Positions 9,058-17,513 of a DNA stretch of 64,000 nucleotides are shown here, piece after piece. The stretch is from Streptomyces sp. NRRL S-118 (GTDB lineage Bacteria > Actinomycetota > Actinomycetes > Streptomycetales > Streptomycetaceae). Below the pieces are notes generated by a model, which saw only the letters and a list, made by a program, of their open reading frames with translations, ran no database searches and had not been told where the DNA came from. Numbering within the stretch: the first letter of the stretch is position 1; every line of letters begins with the position of its first letter. The translations under genes and the position numbers were made by a program. Location of the stretch: contig NZ_KL591023.1 in the NCBI RefSeq assembly GCF_000716335.1, positions 1 through 64,000 of the forward strand, written 5' to 3'.

Positions 9058-9072
9058 ACTATGGCGCATAGT
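9058..9072. promoter_or_regulatory. Inverted repeat in the terpene synthase leader region
   Basis: ACTATG-GCG-CATAGT is a perfect 6-base inverted repeat with a 3-base centre in the 158-base gap upstream of the synthase. It sits in an AT-richer patch that also contains TGATCA. It could be an operator or overlap a -10 element. No regulator is known. Confidence 0.4.
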
Positions 9073-9133
9073 AGTGACCGGATTCCGTTGATCCAATAGG
9101 ACAATTGCTGACCTATTCGGCTCGGCGGCGAAG

Positions 9134-10567
9134 TCAGCGGCCGGAACGAAAGAGGGACCTCCACCACGGGGTACGGGTCGGACGCCCCGGCTCCGCCGGT
9201 CCCACGGCCGCCGGGGCGGCGACGGGCACCGCCTCCGGAAGCGGACCCGGCGCCGTCGAGGCGAAGGCCGCGGGCTTCCTCACGTCCCCGTCGCCGGCCG
9301 TACGCGGTGGCGTGAAATGTACGGGCAGCGACTCCAGGCGCTTGGACAGCCATGCGGCGCGCCAGCGCAGCTCGTCCTCGGCAACGGCGAGCCGCACGTC
9401 GGGCAGCCTGGCCAGGAGCGTGTCGATCCCGGTGTCCGCGATCGCGCGGCCGATCTCCTGACCCGGACATTCGTGCGGACCGCTGCAGAAGGACACGTGG
9501 CCGCGGTTCCCGTGCAACGGGGCCTCCAGGTCCGGCCGGACCTCGGGATCGACGTTCCCCGCCGCCAGGCCCAGCATGATGAGGTCGCCCGCCTTGATCT
9601 GCTTGCCTCCGAGGACCGTGTCACCGGTGGCCCAGCGGCCCGGGATCGCCGACAGCGGCGGATCGTCCCACAGCACCTGCTCCAGCGCGTTGGGCAGCGT
9701 CATGTGGCCGCCGGCCAGGTTCGCGCGGAAGCGACGGTCCGTCAGCACCAGCCGGAGCGTGTTGGCGATGAGATTGACCGTCGTCTCGTTCGCGGCCACG
9801 AGCACGAGCCGCAGATGCTCGATCACCTCGTCGTCGGTGAGCGCGGCCTCATGACCGAGGAGCCTGGTCGCCAGATCGCGCCCGGGATCGGCCTTCTTCC
9901 GCTCGGTCAGGGTCCGCAGCGTCGCCACGACGAAGTCGTTGCTCGCGAGGGCGGTTTCCGTACCCTTCATCAGGTCCAGCGCGGCGTCCACCAGCCGTGC
10001 CCCGTACTCCTCGGGCATGCCCAGGAGCTGGGTCATCACCAGCATCGGCAACTTCTCCGCGAAGTCGCCGATCAGATCCGCCTCACCGTTCGCGGCGAAA
10101 CCGTCCACGAGCTGGTCGGTGTACCGGATCACATAGCGCCGGATCCCGCGGCGGTCGAACTGCTCGAGACTGTCCGTCACAGCCGCCCGCAACCGCCGGT
10201 GCTCCTCGCCGTCGACGAAGATGCAGTTGGGCTGCCACTCCACCATGGGACGCAGCGGTGAGTCCGGGGCGACCTTCCCCTCCCGGAACATGTTCCAGTG
10301 CCGGGAGTCACGGGTGAAGCGTGAGGGGGAGCGTGTGACTTCGAGGATCTCCCGGTGACCCAGCACCAGCCACGCCGGCAGGTCCCCGTGCAGCAGCACG
10401 GGCGCCACCGCACCGTGTTCCTTGCGGAGGGCTTCGTACAGCGCCCCGGGGTCGGCCTCGGCGGTCGGACCGTACAGCCTCCGCAGCGCATCGGGCGCCA
10501 TGCCGTGGGCAGGGCACCCGGGGGGCGGCACGGGGGCGGGGAACGCGCCGGTGTCGGAAGTCGTCAT
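9134..10567 (-). CDS. cvnE: Conservon P450 CvnE, CYP157-type, lacking the ExxR arginine
   Basis: 477 residues, starting MTTSDTGAFPAPVPPPG. The I helix is VLVAANETTVNLIAN and the heme loop is FCSGPHECPGQEIGRA. Where ordinary P450s have the K-helix ExxR, this reads ALEQVLWDDPPL: Glu then Trp instead of Arg, the known signature of the CYP157 family. The last 55 residues are a Pro/Ala-rich tail ending in RTPWWRSLFRSGR. The start overlaps the cvnD stop (ATGA), so it is the last gene of the conservon operon. CYP157 enzymes usually lie in conservons; their reaction is unknown. It might use the terpene made by the adjacent genes, which is only an inference from position. Confidence 0.92.
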   Translation of the reverse strand: MTTSDTGAFPAPVPPPGCPAHGMAPDALRRLYGPTAEADPGALYEALRKEHGAVAPVLLHGDLPAWLVLGHREILEVTRSPSRFTRDSRHWNMFREGKVAPDSPLRPMVEWQPNCIFVDGEEHRRLRAAVTDSLEQFDRRGIRRYVIRYTDQLVDGFAANGEADLIGDFAEKLPMLVMTQLLGMPEEYGARLVDAALDLMKGTETALASNDFVVATLRTLTERKKADPGRDLATRLLGHEAALTDDEVIEHLRLVLVAANETTVNLIANTLRLVLTDRRFRANLAGGHMTLPNALEQVLWDDPPLSAIPGRWATGDTVLGGKQIKAGDLIMLGLAAGNVDPEVRPDLEAPLHGNRGHVSFCSGPHECPGQEIGRAIADTGIDTLLARLPDVRLAVAEDELRWRAAWLSKRLESLPVHFTPPRTAGDGDVRKPAAFASTAPGPLPEAVPVAAPAAVGPAEPGRPTRTPWWRSLFRSGR

Positions 10568-11196
10568 GACGCCTCCTGCGTCGTGGCAATGGTCTGGAGG
10601 TAGCGCATCAACGTCATCAGGACGTCCTTGCCGGAGCTGCGCTCCCGCGCGTCGCACGGCACGATCGGCACCGACGGCGGCAGGTCGAGCGCGCCGCGCA
10701 GCTCCTCCACCGGGTACGCCGGGGCGTCCGGGAAGGAGTTGACGGCCACCACGAACGGCACGCCGCGCTCCTCCAGTCGCCCGATCACGTCGAAGCTGAC
10801 TTCCAGGCGGCGCGTGTCGACCAGTACGACCGCGCCCAGCGCGCCTTCGAACAGGCCGCGCCACAGGAACCAGAAGCGCTCCTGCCCGGGGGTGCCGAAC
10901 AGGTACAGCACCAGCTGCTCGTTGATGCTGATGCGGCCGAAGTCCATGGCGACGGTCGTCGAGGTCTTGCCGCCTATCCCGGCGGTGTCGTCCACGCCGA
11001 CCCCGGCCTGGGTCATCGTCTCCTCGGTCGTCAGCGGCCGGATCTCGCTGACGGAGCCGACGAGCGTCGTCTTGCCGACGCCGAAGCCGCCCACGATCAC
11101 CACCTTGACCGCGGTGGTGGCCGTCGCCGGCAGCACGTCCTCGCTCCGCGGCCCGCGCGCGAGCGCGCCGGCCGGCTCAGAGCTTCTGAAGTCCAT
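10564..11196 (-). CDS. cvnD: Conservon Ras-like GTPase CvnD
   Basis: 210 residues. Small G-protein of the conservon (MglA/SRPRB-like): P loop VGGFGVGKTTLVGSVSEI, switch II LFGTPGQERFWFLW, and NSFPDAP in place of NKxD. It is thought to act as the switch of a membrane complex with CvnA, CvnB and CvnC, analogous in layout to receptor-coupled G proteins. It overlaps cvnC by 20 bases upstream and cvnE by 4 bases downstream. Confidence 0.95.
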   Translation of the reverse strand: MDFRSSEPAGALARGPRSEDVLPATATTAVKVVIVGGFGVGKTTLVGSVSEIRPLTTEETMTQAGVGVDDTAGIGGKTSTTVAMDFGRISINEQLVLYLFGTPGQERFWFLWRGLFEGALGAVVLVDTRRLEVSFDVIGRLEERGVPFVVAVNSFPDAPAYPVEELRGALDLPPSVPIVPCDARERSSGKDVLMTLMRYLQTIATTQEAS

Positions 11197-11557
11197 CGAT
11201 CACTGCCTCAATCAACGCGCGGTCGGGGAGTCGGGCGGGTGGGACGGGTGCGCGGGCGATGACCCGGTTGTCGGCGAGGAGATCGCCCAGCAGGACGGTG
11301 ACGACACTGACCGGGAGACCGAGGTACGCGGAGATCTCGGCGACCGACAGCGGCGCCTGGCACAGCTGGACGATCGCCGCGTGCTCCGGCTGCATCCCGG
11401 GTTTGACGCCCGACCTGGCCACGATCAGCGTGACCAGGTCGAGCGCGGCGGGCGCCGACGTACCACTGCGTCCGCCCGTGATGACGTACAGCCGCTCGGG
11501 GCTGCTCTCCTCCCAGTGCGCGCCGGTCCCGCCGCCCCCGTTGCCCGCGTCGCTCAC
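11177..11557 (-). CDS. cvnC: Conservon DUF742 protein CvnC
   Basis: 126 residues from a GTG overlapping the cvnB stop (GTGA). DUF742 domain: RLYVITGGRSG near the N-terminus, then a winged-helix-like LPVSVVTVLLGDLLADNRVIAR. CvnC proteins are the third component of the conservon complex; their biochemical role is unclear, though the fold suggests an interaction or DNA-binding module. The 20-base overlap with cvnD fixes the operon order. Confidence 0.92.
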   Translation of the reverse strand: MSDAGNGGGGTGAHWEESSPERLYVITGGRSGTSAPAALDLVTLIVARSGVKPGMQPEHAAIVQLCQAPLSVAEISAYLGLPVSVVTVLLGDLLADNRVIARAPVPPARLPDRALIEAVIDGLQKL

Positions 11558-11955
11558 TCGGCGTCCCGGCGCGGCGGGCTGCTCAGGTGCTCTCCGATCC
11601 GCAGGACGAGATCGCGCATGCGCTGGCCCATCAGCCCGGCGTCGACGCCTTCCCCGGCGAGCACGGCCAGGTACGCGCCGGTGCCGGCCGCCATCAGGTA
11701 GAAGAAGCCGCCGTTCATCTCTATGACCACCAGCCGCATCCGGCCGTCGCTGCCGGGGAGTTCGGTGGCGACGGCGCCTGCCAGCGACTGCAGTCCGGCG
11801 CAGGCGGCGGCCAGCCGGTCCGCGGTGTCGTCGTCCGTGCCGTACTGGGCCATGCGCAGACCGTCGGCGGAGAGCACGACAACGTGCCTGGTCTGCGGCA
11901 CGCCTTCCGCGAGGTCCTTGAGCATCCAGTCCATATTGGCCTGCTGCTTGATCAT
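11554..11955 (-). CDS. cvnB: Conservon roadblock/LC7 protein CvnB
   Basis: 133 residues, starting MIKQQANMDWMLKDL. Roadblock/LC7 fold: VPQTRHVVVLSADGLRMAQYG, then LVVIEMNGGFFYLMAAGTGAYLAVLAGEG. It is the partner and likely GTPase-activating or scaffold subunit for CvnD. Its ATG overlaps the cvnA stop (ATGA) and its stop overlaps the cvnC GTG. Confidence 0.94.
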   Translation of the reverse strand: MIKQQANMDWMLKDLAEGVPQTRHVVVLSADGLRMAQYGTDDDTADRLAAACAGLQSLAGAVATELPGSDGRMRLVVIEMNGGFFYLMAAGTGAYLAVLAGEGVDAGLMGQRMRDLVLRIGEHLSSPPRRDAE

Positions 11956-13454
11956 GGCTGAGTGTTCCCCTTGCTTGCGTCGTTCGGCTCCCCGGTCAGG
12001 CCGCTCTGGAAGGCGGCCAGCCACATTCCGGGCTGCACCTGAGGTGAGGGCTCCGCGTCCGGAGCGGCGGTGGGCGCCGGCGCGGCCGGCGCGGAGGGTG
12101 CGGCGGCCGCCGCGGCCGGCGGTGTCACCGGCTTCTTGCGGCGGCGCTGGGGCAGCCCGTTGGGCGTTCGCTCGGTCACGACCGGCGCGTGGTCGTCCGC
12201 GACCGGGCCGGTGGCCGAACGCGGCGCCGGGTCGGCGGCCGGGCCCGGGAGGGCCTCCGCGGCCGGGACGGTCGCACGGGGCACGGAGGACGCACCGATG
12301 CCGTGGGCGAGGCCGCTGGCCGAGGCGACGGTGGTGATCAGCTCCTGGGGCACGACCACGACGGCCCGGACACCGCCGTACGCGGACGGGCGCAGCGAGA
12401 CCTGGAAGCCGTACGCCTGCGCCAGCCGGCCCACCACGGCGAGCCCGAGGCGCGGGGTCTCGCCCAGGTCGTTCAGGTCGATGCCCTGCTGGGCCTGGCG
12501 GAGCATGCGCTCGGCGCGCTTGCGGGCCTCCTCGCTCATGGAGACACCGCCGTCCTCGATCTCCACCGCGATGCCCGACTGCACGTCGACGGCGGTCAGA
12601 TGGACCTTGGTCTGCGGCGGCGAGTAGCGCGTGGCGTTGTCGAGGAGCTCGGCGAGGGCGTGGATCAGCGGTTCGACGGCCGGGCCGGTGACGGCGACCT
12701 CGGTGACCGAGTGCAGTTCGACGCGCTGGTAGTCGAGGATGCGGGACATGGCGCCGCGCAGCACGCTGTACAGCGGGACGGCGCGGCTCCACTGGCGGCC
12801 CGGGCGGGCGCCTCCGAGGACCGCGATGGAGTCGGCGAGCCGCCCGATCAGCGCGGTGCCGTGGTCGATGCGGAGCAGATCGCCGAAGACCTCCGGGCTG
12901 TTGCCGTGGCGGTCCTCCATCTCCCGCAGTTCCTGCGCCTGTTGGTGCACGATGGCCTGGACCCGTCGGGCGATGTTCACGAAGGCGCGCTGCGCGGACT
13001 CGCGCAGGTCCTCCTCGGCGACGACCGCGTCGACGACCACGCGCACGACCGCCTGGTGCTCGTCGGGCGCGGTGAGCGAACCCAGTACGTCCTCGGGGAA
13101 TTCACCGCGCCGCAGCCGCTCGATGGCGTCCGGCAGCAACGTTCCGGCCAGATGCGCGGTCTCGGCGTGCCGCCGGGCCAGGGCGGTGTCGCGGGCGGCG
13201 ACGGTGCGCCGCAGTTCCTCGATCACCCGCCCCCGGCGGGCGGCCGCCGCGCCTGTCACGGCGAGCGCGAGGGCGGCCAGGGCCCCGATGACGCCGACCG
13301 GGACGCGCGCGGGAGCGGACACCACGGCCACCGTGACACCGGCGGCGACGGCGGTCAGAGCGGCGGGCAGGAGCCACACGAAAGAGGCCGCGGACCGCGG
13401 GCTTCCACTTCCGGGCGACGATGTCTCACGGACCATCAGCACCATCAAACCCAT
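11952..13454 (-). CDS. cvnA: Conservon sensor-kinase-like protein CvnA
   Basis: Up to 500 residues. Two membrane helices (about 25-46 and 52-72) are followed by a long cytoplasmic helical region with RIDHGTALIGRLADS in the H-box position. The GHKL ATPase domain shows N box LAELLDNATRYSPP, G1 EIEDGGVSM and GLAVVGRLAQAYG. The last 130 residues are Pro/Ala-rich and disordered. CvnA is the membrane component that would relay a signal to the CvnB/C/D switch. ATG codons at 13454 and shortly after all lack a clear ribosome site, so the exact start is uncertain. Confidence 0.92.
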   Translation of the reverse strand: MGLMVLMVRETSSPGSGSPRSAASFVWLLPAALTAVAAGVTVAVVSAPARVPVGVIGALAALALAVTGAAAARRGRVIEELRRTVAARDTALARRHAETAHLAGTLLPDAIERLRRGEFPEDVLGSLTAPDEHQAVVRVVVDAVVAEEDLRESAQRAFVNIARRVQAIVHQQAQELREMEDRHGNSPEVFGDLLRIDHGTALIGRLADSIAVLGGARPGRQWSRAVPLYSVLRGAMSRILDYQRVELHSVTEVAVTGPAVEPLIHALAELLDNATRYSPPQTKVHLTAVDVQSGIAVEIEDGGVSMSEEARKRAERMLRQAQQGIDLNDLGETPRLGLAVVGRLAQAYGFQVSLRPSAYGGVRAVVVVPQELITTVASASGLAHGIGASSVPRATVPAAEALPGPAADPAPRSATGPVADDHAPVVTERTPNGLPQRRRKKPVTPPAAAAAAPSAPAAPAPTAAPDAEPSPQVQPGMWLAAFQSGLTGEPNDASKGNTQP

Positions 13455-13774
13455 CGAACGAGAAAGATCATATGACGACGGGCGGGAGCATAGCCCGTTG
13501 AAGTCAAGGGGATTGACGGCGGGTCACCGCATTGGCGAGATCTGTTCGGTCCCATCGAAGTGGACTGAGTACCTCCGCCCCCGGCTGTCGTACGTCCGGG
13601 GATCGGCCTGCGAGGGCGGGGCAGGAGGCCGTCGGCACGGCGCCGGGCAGGTGGCGGGAGTGGCCCGCTCGGAGCGGTCGGCAGGCTGCGCGAGCGACCG
13701 GGCGCCCGGGTGCCGGGCCGCCGTCCGGGATCGGCGGCGGCCCGGCATCCCGGTTCCCCGGCGCGGCCGGCGCA
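13455..13774. other. 320-base intergenic region upstream of the conservon
   Basis: Holds the presumed cvnA promoter at its left end (TTGACT and TATGCT occur, but with poor spacing) and the terminator of the TPR gene at its right end. CCCCGG and CCGGGG form another short inverted repeat in the middle. No coding sequence was recognised. Confidence 0.5.
13711..13747 (-). terminator. Terminator of the small TPR gene
   Basis: A perfect 13-pair stem, TGCCGGGCCGCCG (13711-13723) with CGGCGGCCCGGCA (13735-13747), with an 11-base loop, begins 27 bases past the stop codon of the TPR gene. Confidence 0.7.
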
Positions 13775-14122
13775 TCAGAGCCGGTCGAAATCGCCCGCCA
13801 GGGCAGCCGCGACGCGCAGATGCGTTTCGGCTTCTTCGTGCCGTCCTTGCCGCTGGAGCGTGCGCCCCGGCATGAGCCGGGCGTAGTGCTCGACGGGATC
13901 GCTCTCCACGATGGCGCGCAGCTCGGTCTCGGCGCTGCGCAGCTGGGCCGAGTGGTAGGAGGAGCGCGCCAGCAGCAGCCTCGGTCCCGTCTGCTCCGGC
14001 GCTTCGTCGACCAGCGCGCGCAGGACGCGCGCGGCGGCCGTGTGGTCCTTGGCGTCGAAGAACAGCCGCGCCCGCTCCCAGCGCTCGGCCGGGGACCCGT
14101 GGTCGTAGTACGTCGCGTGCAC
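13775..14122 (-). CDS. Small tetratricopeptide-repeat protein
   Basis: 115 residues from GTG (MHATYYDHGSPAERW). Three TPR-like helical hairpins are visible: WERARLFFDAKDHTAAARVL, LLLARSSYHSAQLRSAETEL and GRTLQRQGRHEEAETHLRVA, each with the A-x-G/Y-x-x-A pattern. No signal or membrane segment. GGAGG lies 7 bases before the GTG. Probably a protein-interaction module; the partner is unknown. Confidence 0.85.
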   Translation of the reverse strand: MHATYYDHGSPAERWERARLFFDAKDHTAAARVLRALVDEAPEQTGPRLLLARSSYHSAQLRSAETELRAIVESDPVEHYARLMPGRTLQRQGRHEEAETHLRVAAALAGDFDRL

Positions 14123-14218
14123 TCCTGACCTCCTCGGCGCCGTCGACGAGCCACTCCGGTTGAAAATTCCACTGTTGACCGGTGTGGCTCGTGTGCGAGG
14201 GTGCCGGACCGCGACGTC

Positions 14219-14248
14219 GGTCGAGTCCGCTCCGGTCGAGTCCGCTCC
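14219..14248. repeat. Perfect 15-bp tandem duplication
   Basis: GGTCGAGTCCGCTCC is repeated exactly twice, followed by a partial third copy. It lies in the 160-base gap between the ester-cyclase-like gene and the TPR gene. Probably replication slippage; no function is evident. Confidence 0.6.
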
Positions 14249-14282
14249 GATCGCCGGGCGGACGGGGCCGTGCGGGGATCTC

Positions 14283-14978
14283 CTAGCCCTCGAGGGCCCC
14301 CAGTTGCTGCATCAGCCCGAGATCGTCGATGTTCCACCAGCTCTCGGCGATCTTGCCGTCCTTGCAGCGGAACGTCGCGTGGCCCGTGCCGGAGACATCG
14401 CGGCCGGTGGCCTCCAGGCCGCGGTACTCGCCCACGTGGCGGCCGGTGTACGACATCCGCAGGCAGACCAGGTCGCCTTCGGCGACGAGGCTCTCGATGG
14501 TGCACGTCGGCCGGAACGCCTCCATGATCTCCCGGTTCTCGGCCTTGGCGGCCTCCAGGTCCACGTCGTACGACGACAGCGAGGGGTCGTGCTCGCGGTA
14601 GTCGGCGCTGCACAGGGAGTCCGCCGCGTCGACGTTCCCTCCGTTGATCACGTCATCGACGAAGCGCTGCACCATGAGCTTGTTGAGCTGCTGGTCGCCG
14701 ACGACGTCCAGGTCCGTGAACGACGGTTCGCCGTCGCAGAGCGCCATCAGCTGCTCGTAGATCCGGTTGGTCTCGGGCAGGTTCGAGTTCTTCATCGCCT
14801 CCTCGTACGACGGGAACTCCACGATCTCCACCACATGGGTGCTGTCGGAGCGGTCCCGTCCGACGATCGAATGCGTGGCCGTCCGCTTACCCTCGGTCGC
14901 TTGGATCCACTGGTCCATCAACCCGCGTAGTTCATCGACCCGGTCCGTCTTGAGGTCGATGACCTGGACGAATGACAT
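14283..14978 (-). CDS. SnoaL-like polyketide/ester cyclase-family protein
   Basis: 231 residues in two parts. Residues 1-95 form an ABM-like ferredoxin-fold half (MSFVQVIDLKTDRVDELRG, STHVVEIVEFPSYEEAMKN). Residues 100-231 are a SnoaL-like NTF2-fold half (QRFVDDVINGGNVDAADSL, YREHDPSLSSY, GDLVCLRMSYTGRHVGEYRG, GKIAESWWNIDDLGLMQQLG). The W-x-D ending is typical of ester-cyclase-like proteins acting on small hydrophobic ligands; no polyketide genes are nearby. TAGGAGGG precedes the ATG. Divergent from the secreted protease gene. Confidence 0.82.
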   Translation of the reverse strand: MSFVQVIDLKTDRVDELRGLMDQWIQATEGKRTATHSIVGRDRSDSTHVVEIVEFPSYEEAMKNSNLPETNRIYEQLMALCDGEPSFTDLDVVGDQQLNKLMVQRFVDDVINGGNVDAADSLCSADYREHDPSLSSYDVDLEAAKAENREIMEAFRPTCTIESLVAEGDLVCLRMSYTGRHVGEYRGLEATGRDVSGTGHATFRCKDGKIAESWWNIDDLGLMQQLGALEG

Positions 14979-15184
14979 GGTCCCTCCTACTGCTCGAACG
15001 CTGGAGCAATTTCAGAATATGCCCGATATGAGATGGATGTTCGACTCGATGGTGCGGGCGTTCCGTCACGGCCCGGTCCGCGGCCGCTGAACGCGACGGG
15101 CCCGCCGTCCGTACGAAGGGGCGGACGCGTCCCCCCGGCCGCCGTCGGCCGCCGGAGTCCGAACGACCCGCAGGAGCCACCGAG

Positions 15185-16294
15185 TTGACCCACAGGCGCA
15201 TGACCAAGCGAAAAGCAGTCCTCGCAGGAGCCGGAGCCACCGGCATCGTCGCCGCGGCGATCCTGCTGCCCAACGCCAATGCCTCGCAGTCCCCAGCCGG
15301 CTCCGGACCGGTCGTCGCCCAGAAGATGACCGCCGCCTCCGCCGCAGGCGTCGCCGAGAAGCTCGGCGACCGGCTCGGTGACGCGTACGGCGGGGCGTAC
15401 TACGACGCCGGCAAGCAGCAGCTCGTCGTCAACGTCGCCGGGGGCGACGACGACGCCGAGGCCGCGGTCGCACAGGCCGGCGCGGTGCCCCGCGCCGTGC
15501 GCAACAGCACCGCCACCCTGAAGTCCGCCACGGGCACGCTCTCCCGCCGGGCCGCCATCCCGGGCACGGCCTGGGCCGTCGACCCCCGCACCAACCAGGT
15601 GCTCGTCACGGCCGACCGCACGGTCACCGGCCAGAGGTGGGACCGGCTGGAGACGGCCGTGGAGGCCCTCGGTGACGGTGTCGCGCGCATCCAGAAGTCC
15701 AAGGGCGAGTTCAAGCCCTTCGCCGACGGCGGCGACGCCATCTTCGGCGGCGGCTCCCGCTGTTCCCTCGGCTTCAACGTCACCACCCAGGACGGCGGGC
15801 GCGGCTTCCTGACCGCCGGCCACTGCGGTGTCGCCGCCGACCGGTGGACCGACGAGAACGGCGCGGAGCTGGGCACCGTCCAGGCCGCCACCTTCCCGGG
15901 CGAGGGCGACTTCGCCCTCGTCACGTACGACGACCCCGGCGCCGACGCCCCCGACGTCGTCGACGTGGGCGGCGGTCAGACGGTACCGATCCGCGGCGCG
16001 GCCGAGGCCGCAGTCGGCCAGCAGGTGTTCCGGATGGGCAGCACCACCGGCCTCAGGGACGGGCAGGTCACCGGCCTCAACGCCACGGTGAACTACCCGG
16101 AGGGCACGGTCACCGGTCTGATCCAGACCGATGTCTGCGCCGAACCGGGGGACAGCGGAGGCGCGTTGTTCACTCGTGACGGGGCCGCCATAGGTCTCAC
16201 CTCGGGCGGCAGCGGCAACTGCGACGTGGGTGGCGAGACGTTCTTCCAGCCCGTGACGACCGCGCTGGACGCGGTCGGCGCCCGCATCCCCTGA
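15185..16294 (+). CDS. Secreted S1 serine protease, streptogrisin/alpha-lytic type
   Basis: 369 residues, prepro-enzyme. A basic signal peptide (MTHRRMTKRKAVLAGAGATG onward, to about residue 35) is followed by a propeptide of about 140 residues with the alternating Ala/Val pattern of S1E proregions. The mature protease of roughly 190 residues begins near GGDAIFGGGSRCSLGFNV. The triad is His in FLTAGHCGVAADR, Asp in GEGDFALVTYDD and Ser in CAEPGDSGGALFTRDG. The propeptide acts as folding chaperone and inhibitor. The TTG start has AGGAG 9 bases upstream; an ATG five codons in is an alternative. A 14-pair hairpin follows the stop. Confidence 0.93.
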   Translation: MTHRRMTKRKAVLAGAGATGIVAAAILLPNANASQSPAGSGPVVAQKMTAASAAGVAEKLGDRLGDAYGGAYYDAGKQQLVVNVAGGDDDAEAAVAQAGAVPRAVRNSTATLKSATGTLSRRAAIPGTAWAVDPRTNQVLVTADRTVTGQRWDRLETAVEALGDGVARIQKSKGEFKPFADGGDAIFGGGSRCSLGFNVTTQDGGRGFLTAGHCGVAADRWTDENGAELGTVQAATFPGEGDFALVTYDDPGADAPDVVDVGGGQTVPIRGAAEAAVGQQVFRMGSTTGLRDGQVTGLNATVNYPEGTVTGLIQTDVCAEPGDSGGALFTRDGAAIGLTSGGSGNCDVGGETFFQPVTTALDAVGARIP

Positions 16295-16300
16295 CCGTGC

Positions 16301-17497
16301 TCACCCGTGCCCGTACGGCGGGGGCGGCGTCAGCCGCAGCCGTACGGGCACGGTCGGGGCGGGCTCCGGCAACCGCAGAGCGTGCCGGCCCGGGGTGATC
16401 GAGCCCAGCAGGGTCGCATGCCGGGCACCGGTGCATGCCGGTACCGTACCGGCCAGTCCGTGGGCGGTCAGGAAACCGAGAACCGCAAAGGCGTACGCCT
16501 CCTTGGCCGCCGACGGCAGCCCCAGCTCGCCGGAGCCGCGCAGCGGAACACCGCCGAGCGCCGACCGCAACCGGTCCATCAGCACCGGATTGCGGGTGCC
16601 ACCCCCCGAGGCGAAGACCTCGGTCGCCCCGACGGAGCGGACCGCGTCCGCGACGGTACGGGCGGTCAGTTCGGTGAGGGTGGCCACCACGTCCGCCGGA
16701 CGCAGGGCGTCCCGCCCCTCCAGCGCCGCCAGCAGGTAGGGCAGGTGGAACACCTCCTTGCCGGTCGTCTTGGGCGGCGGGGCCGTGTAGTACGGCTCGT
16801 CCAGCAGCCGCCGCAGCAGCTCCGCGTCGACCCTGCCGCGCGCCGCCAGGGCGCCGTCGGCGTCGTAGGCCAGCCTGCCGCCCGTGAAGTGGTGCACGGC
16901 CGCGTCGACCAGCGCGTTGGCCGGACCGGTGTCGAAGGCGAGCGGCGGCGCCCCGGCCGGGCCGGCGGCCGCCGTGATGTTGGCGATGCCGCCGAGGTTC
17001 AGCGCGACGGGCACGCCAGGGCGCCCGCGCAGCCACAGCACGTCCACGATGCTCACCAGCGGCGCGCCCTGCCCGCCGGCGGCGACGTCCCGGGTGCGCA
17101 GGCCCGAGACGACGGGACGGCCGGTCGCCTCGGCGATCCAGGCCGGCTCGCCGAGCTGGAGGGTGCCGCGTACCCGCCCGCCCTCGGTCCAGTGGTGGAC
17201 GGTCTGCCCGTGGGAGACGACCAGCTCGGCGCGGCCCCCGCACAGCTCACGGTCCGCCCGTACGGCGAGTTCCGCGAACGCCTGCCCGATACAGGTGTCC
17301 AGCAGGCAGACGTCCTTCAGGGTGGTGGCCGCCGGAGGCAGTGCGGCGGCCAGGGCGCACCGCAGACCGTCGTCGTACCGGGCACTGACCATGCCGAGCG
17401 GGCGCAGGACGACGCTGTCCCCGTCGAACGTGAGGTCCGCGGCCGCCGCGTCGACCGCGTCGTACGACGTGCCCGACATCATGCCGATGATCCGCAC
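16301..17497 (-). CDS. anmK: Anhydro-N-acetylmuramic acid kinase
   Basis: 398 residues, the usual length. It opens MRIIGMMSGTSYDAVDAAAA, the AnmK P-loop-like motif, followed by VSHGQTVHHWTEG, NLGGIANITAA (catalytic region), FDTGPANALVDAAV and EVFASGGGTRNPVLMDRL. The enzyme hydrolyses and phosphorylates 1,6-anhydro-MurNAc to MurNAc-6-phosphate in cell-wall recycling. It lies directly downstream of the MHS transporter on the same strand (16-base gap), suggesting co-transcription. No MurQ etherase is in view, but a MurR/RpiR regulator occurs 19 kb away. Confidence 0.93.
   Translation of the reverse strand: MRIIGMMSGTSYDAVDAAAADLTFDGDSVVLRPLGMVSARYDDGLRCALAAALPPAATTLKDVCLLDTCIGQAFAELAVRADRELCGGRAELVVSHGQTVHHWTEGGRVRGTLQLGEPAWIAEATGRPVVSGLRTRDVAAGGQGAPLVSIVDVLWLRGRPGVPVALNLGGIANITAAAGPAGAPPLAFDTGPANALVDAAVHHFTGGRLAYDADGALAARGRVDAELLRRLLDEPYYTAPPPKTTGKEVFHLPYLLAALEGRDALRPADVVATLTELTARTVADAVRSVGATEVFASGGGTRNPVLMDRLRSALGGVPLRGSGELGLPSAAKEAYAFAVLGFLTAHGLAGTVPACTGARHATLLGSITPGRHALRLPEPAPTVPVRLRLTPPPPYGHG
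16306..16352. terminator. Hairpin after the protease gene, inside the anmK 3' end
   Basis: CGTGCCCGTACGGC (16306-16319) and GCCGTACGGGCACG (16339-16352) are a perfect 14-base inverted repeat with a 19-base loop. It begins 12 bases past the protease stop and overlaps the last codons of the convergent anmK. Confidence 0.7.
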
Positions 17498-17513
17498 GGT
17501 GCTGCTCTCCTCC

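Noticed and set aside
14219..14248. The 15-bp tandem repeat as an array of operators
   Set aside because: Only two exact copies at the 3' side of a gene; slippage is the simpler reading.
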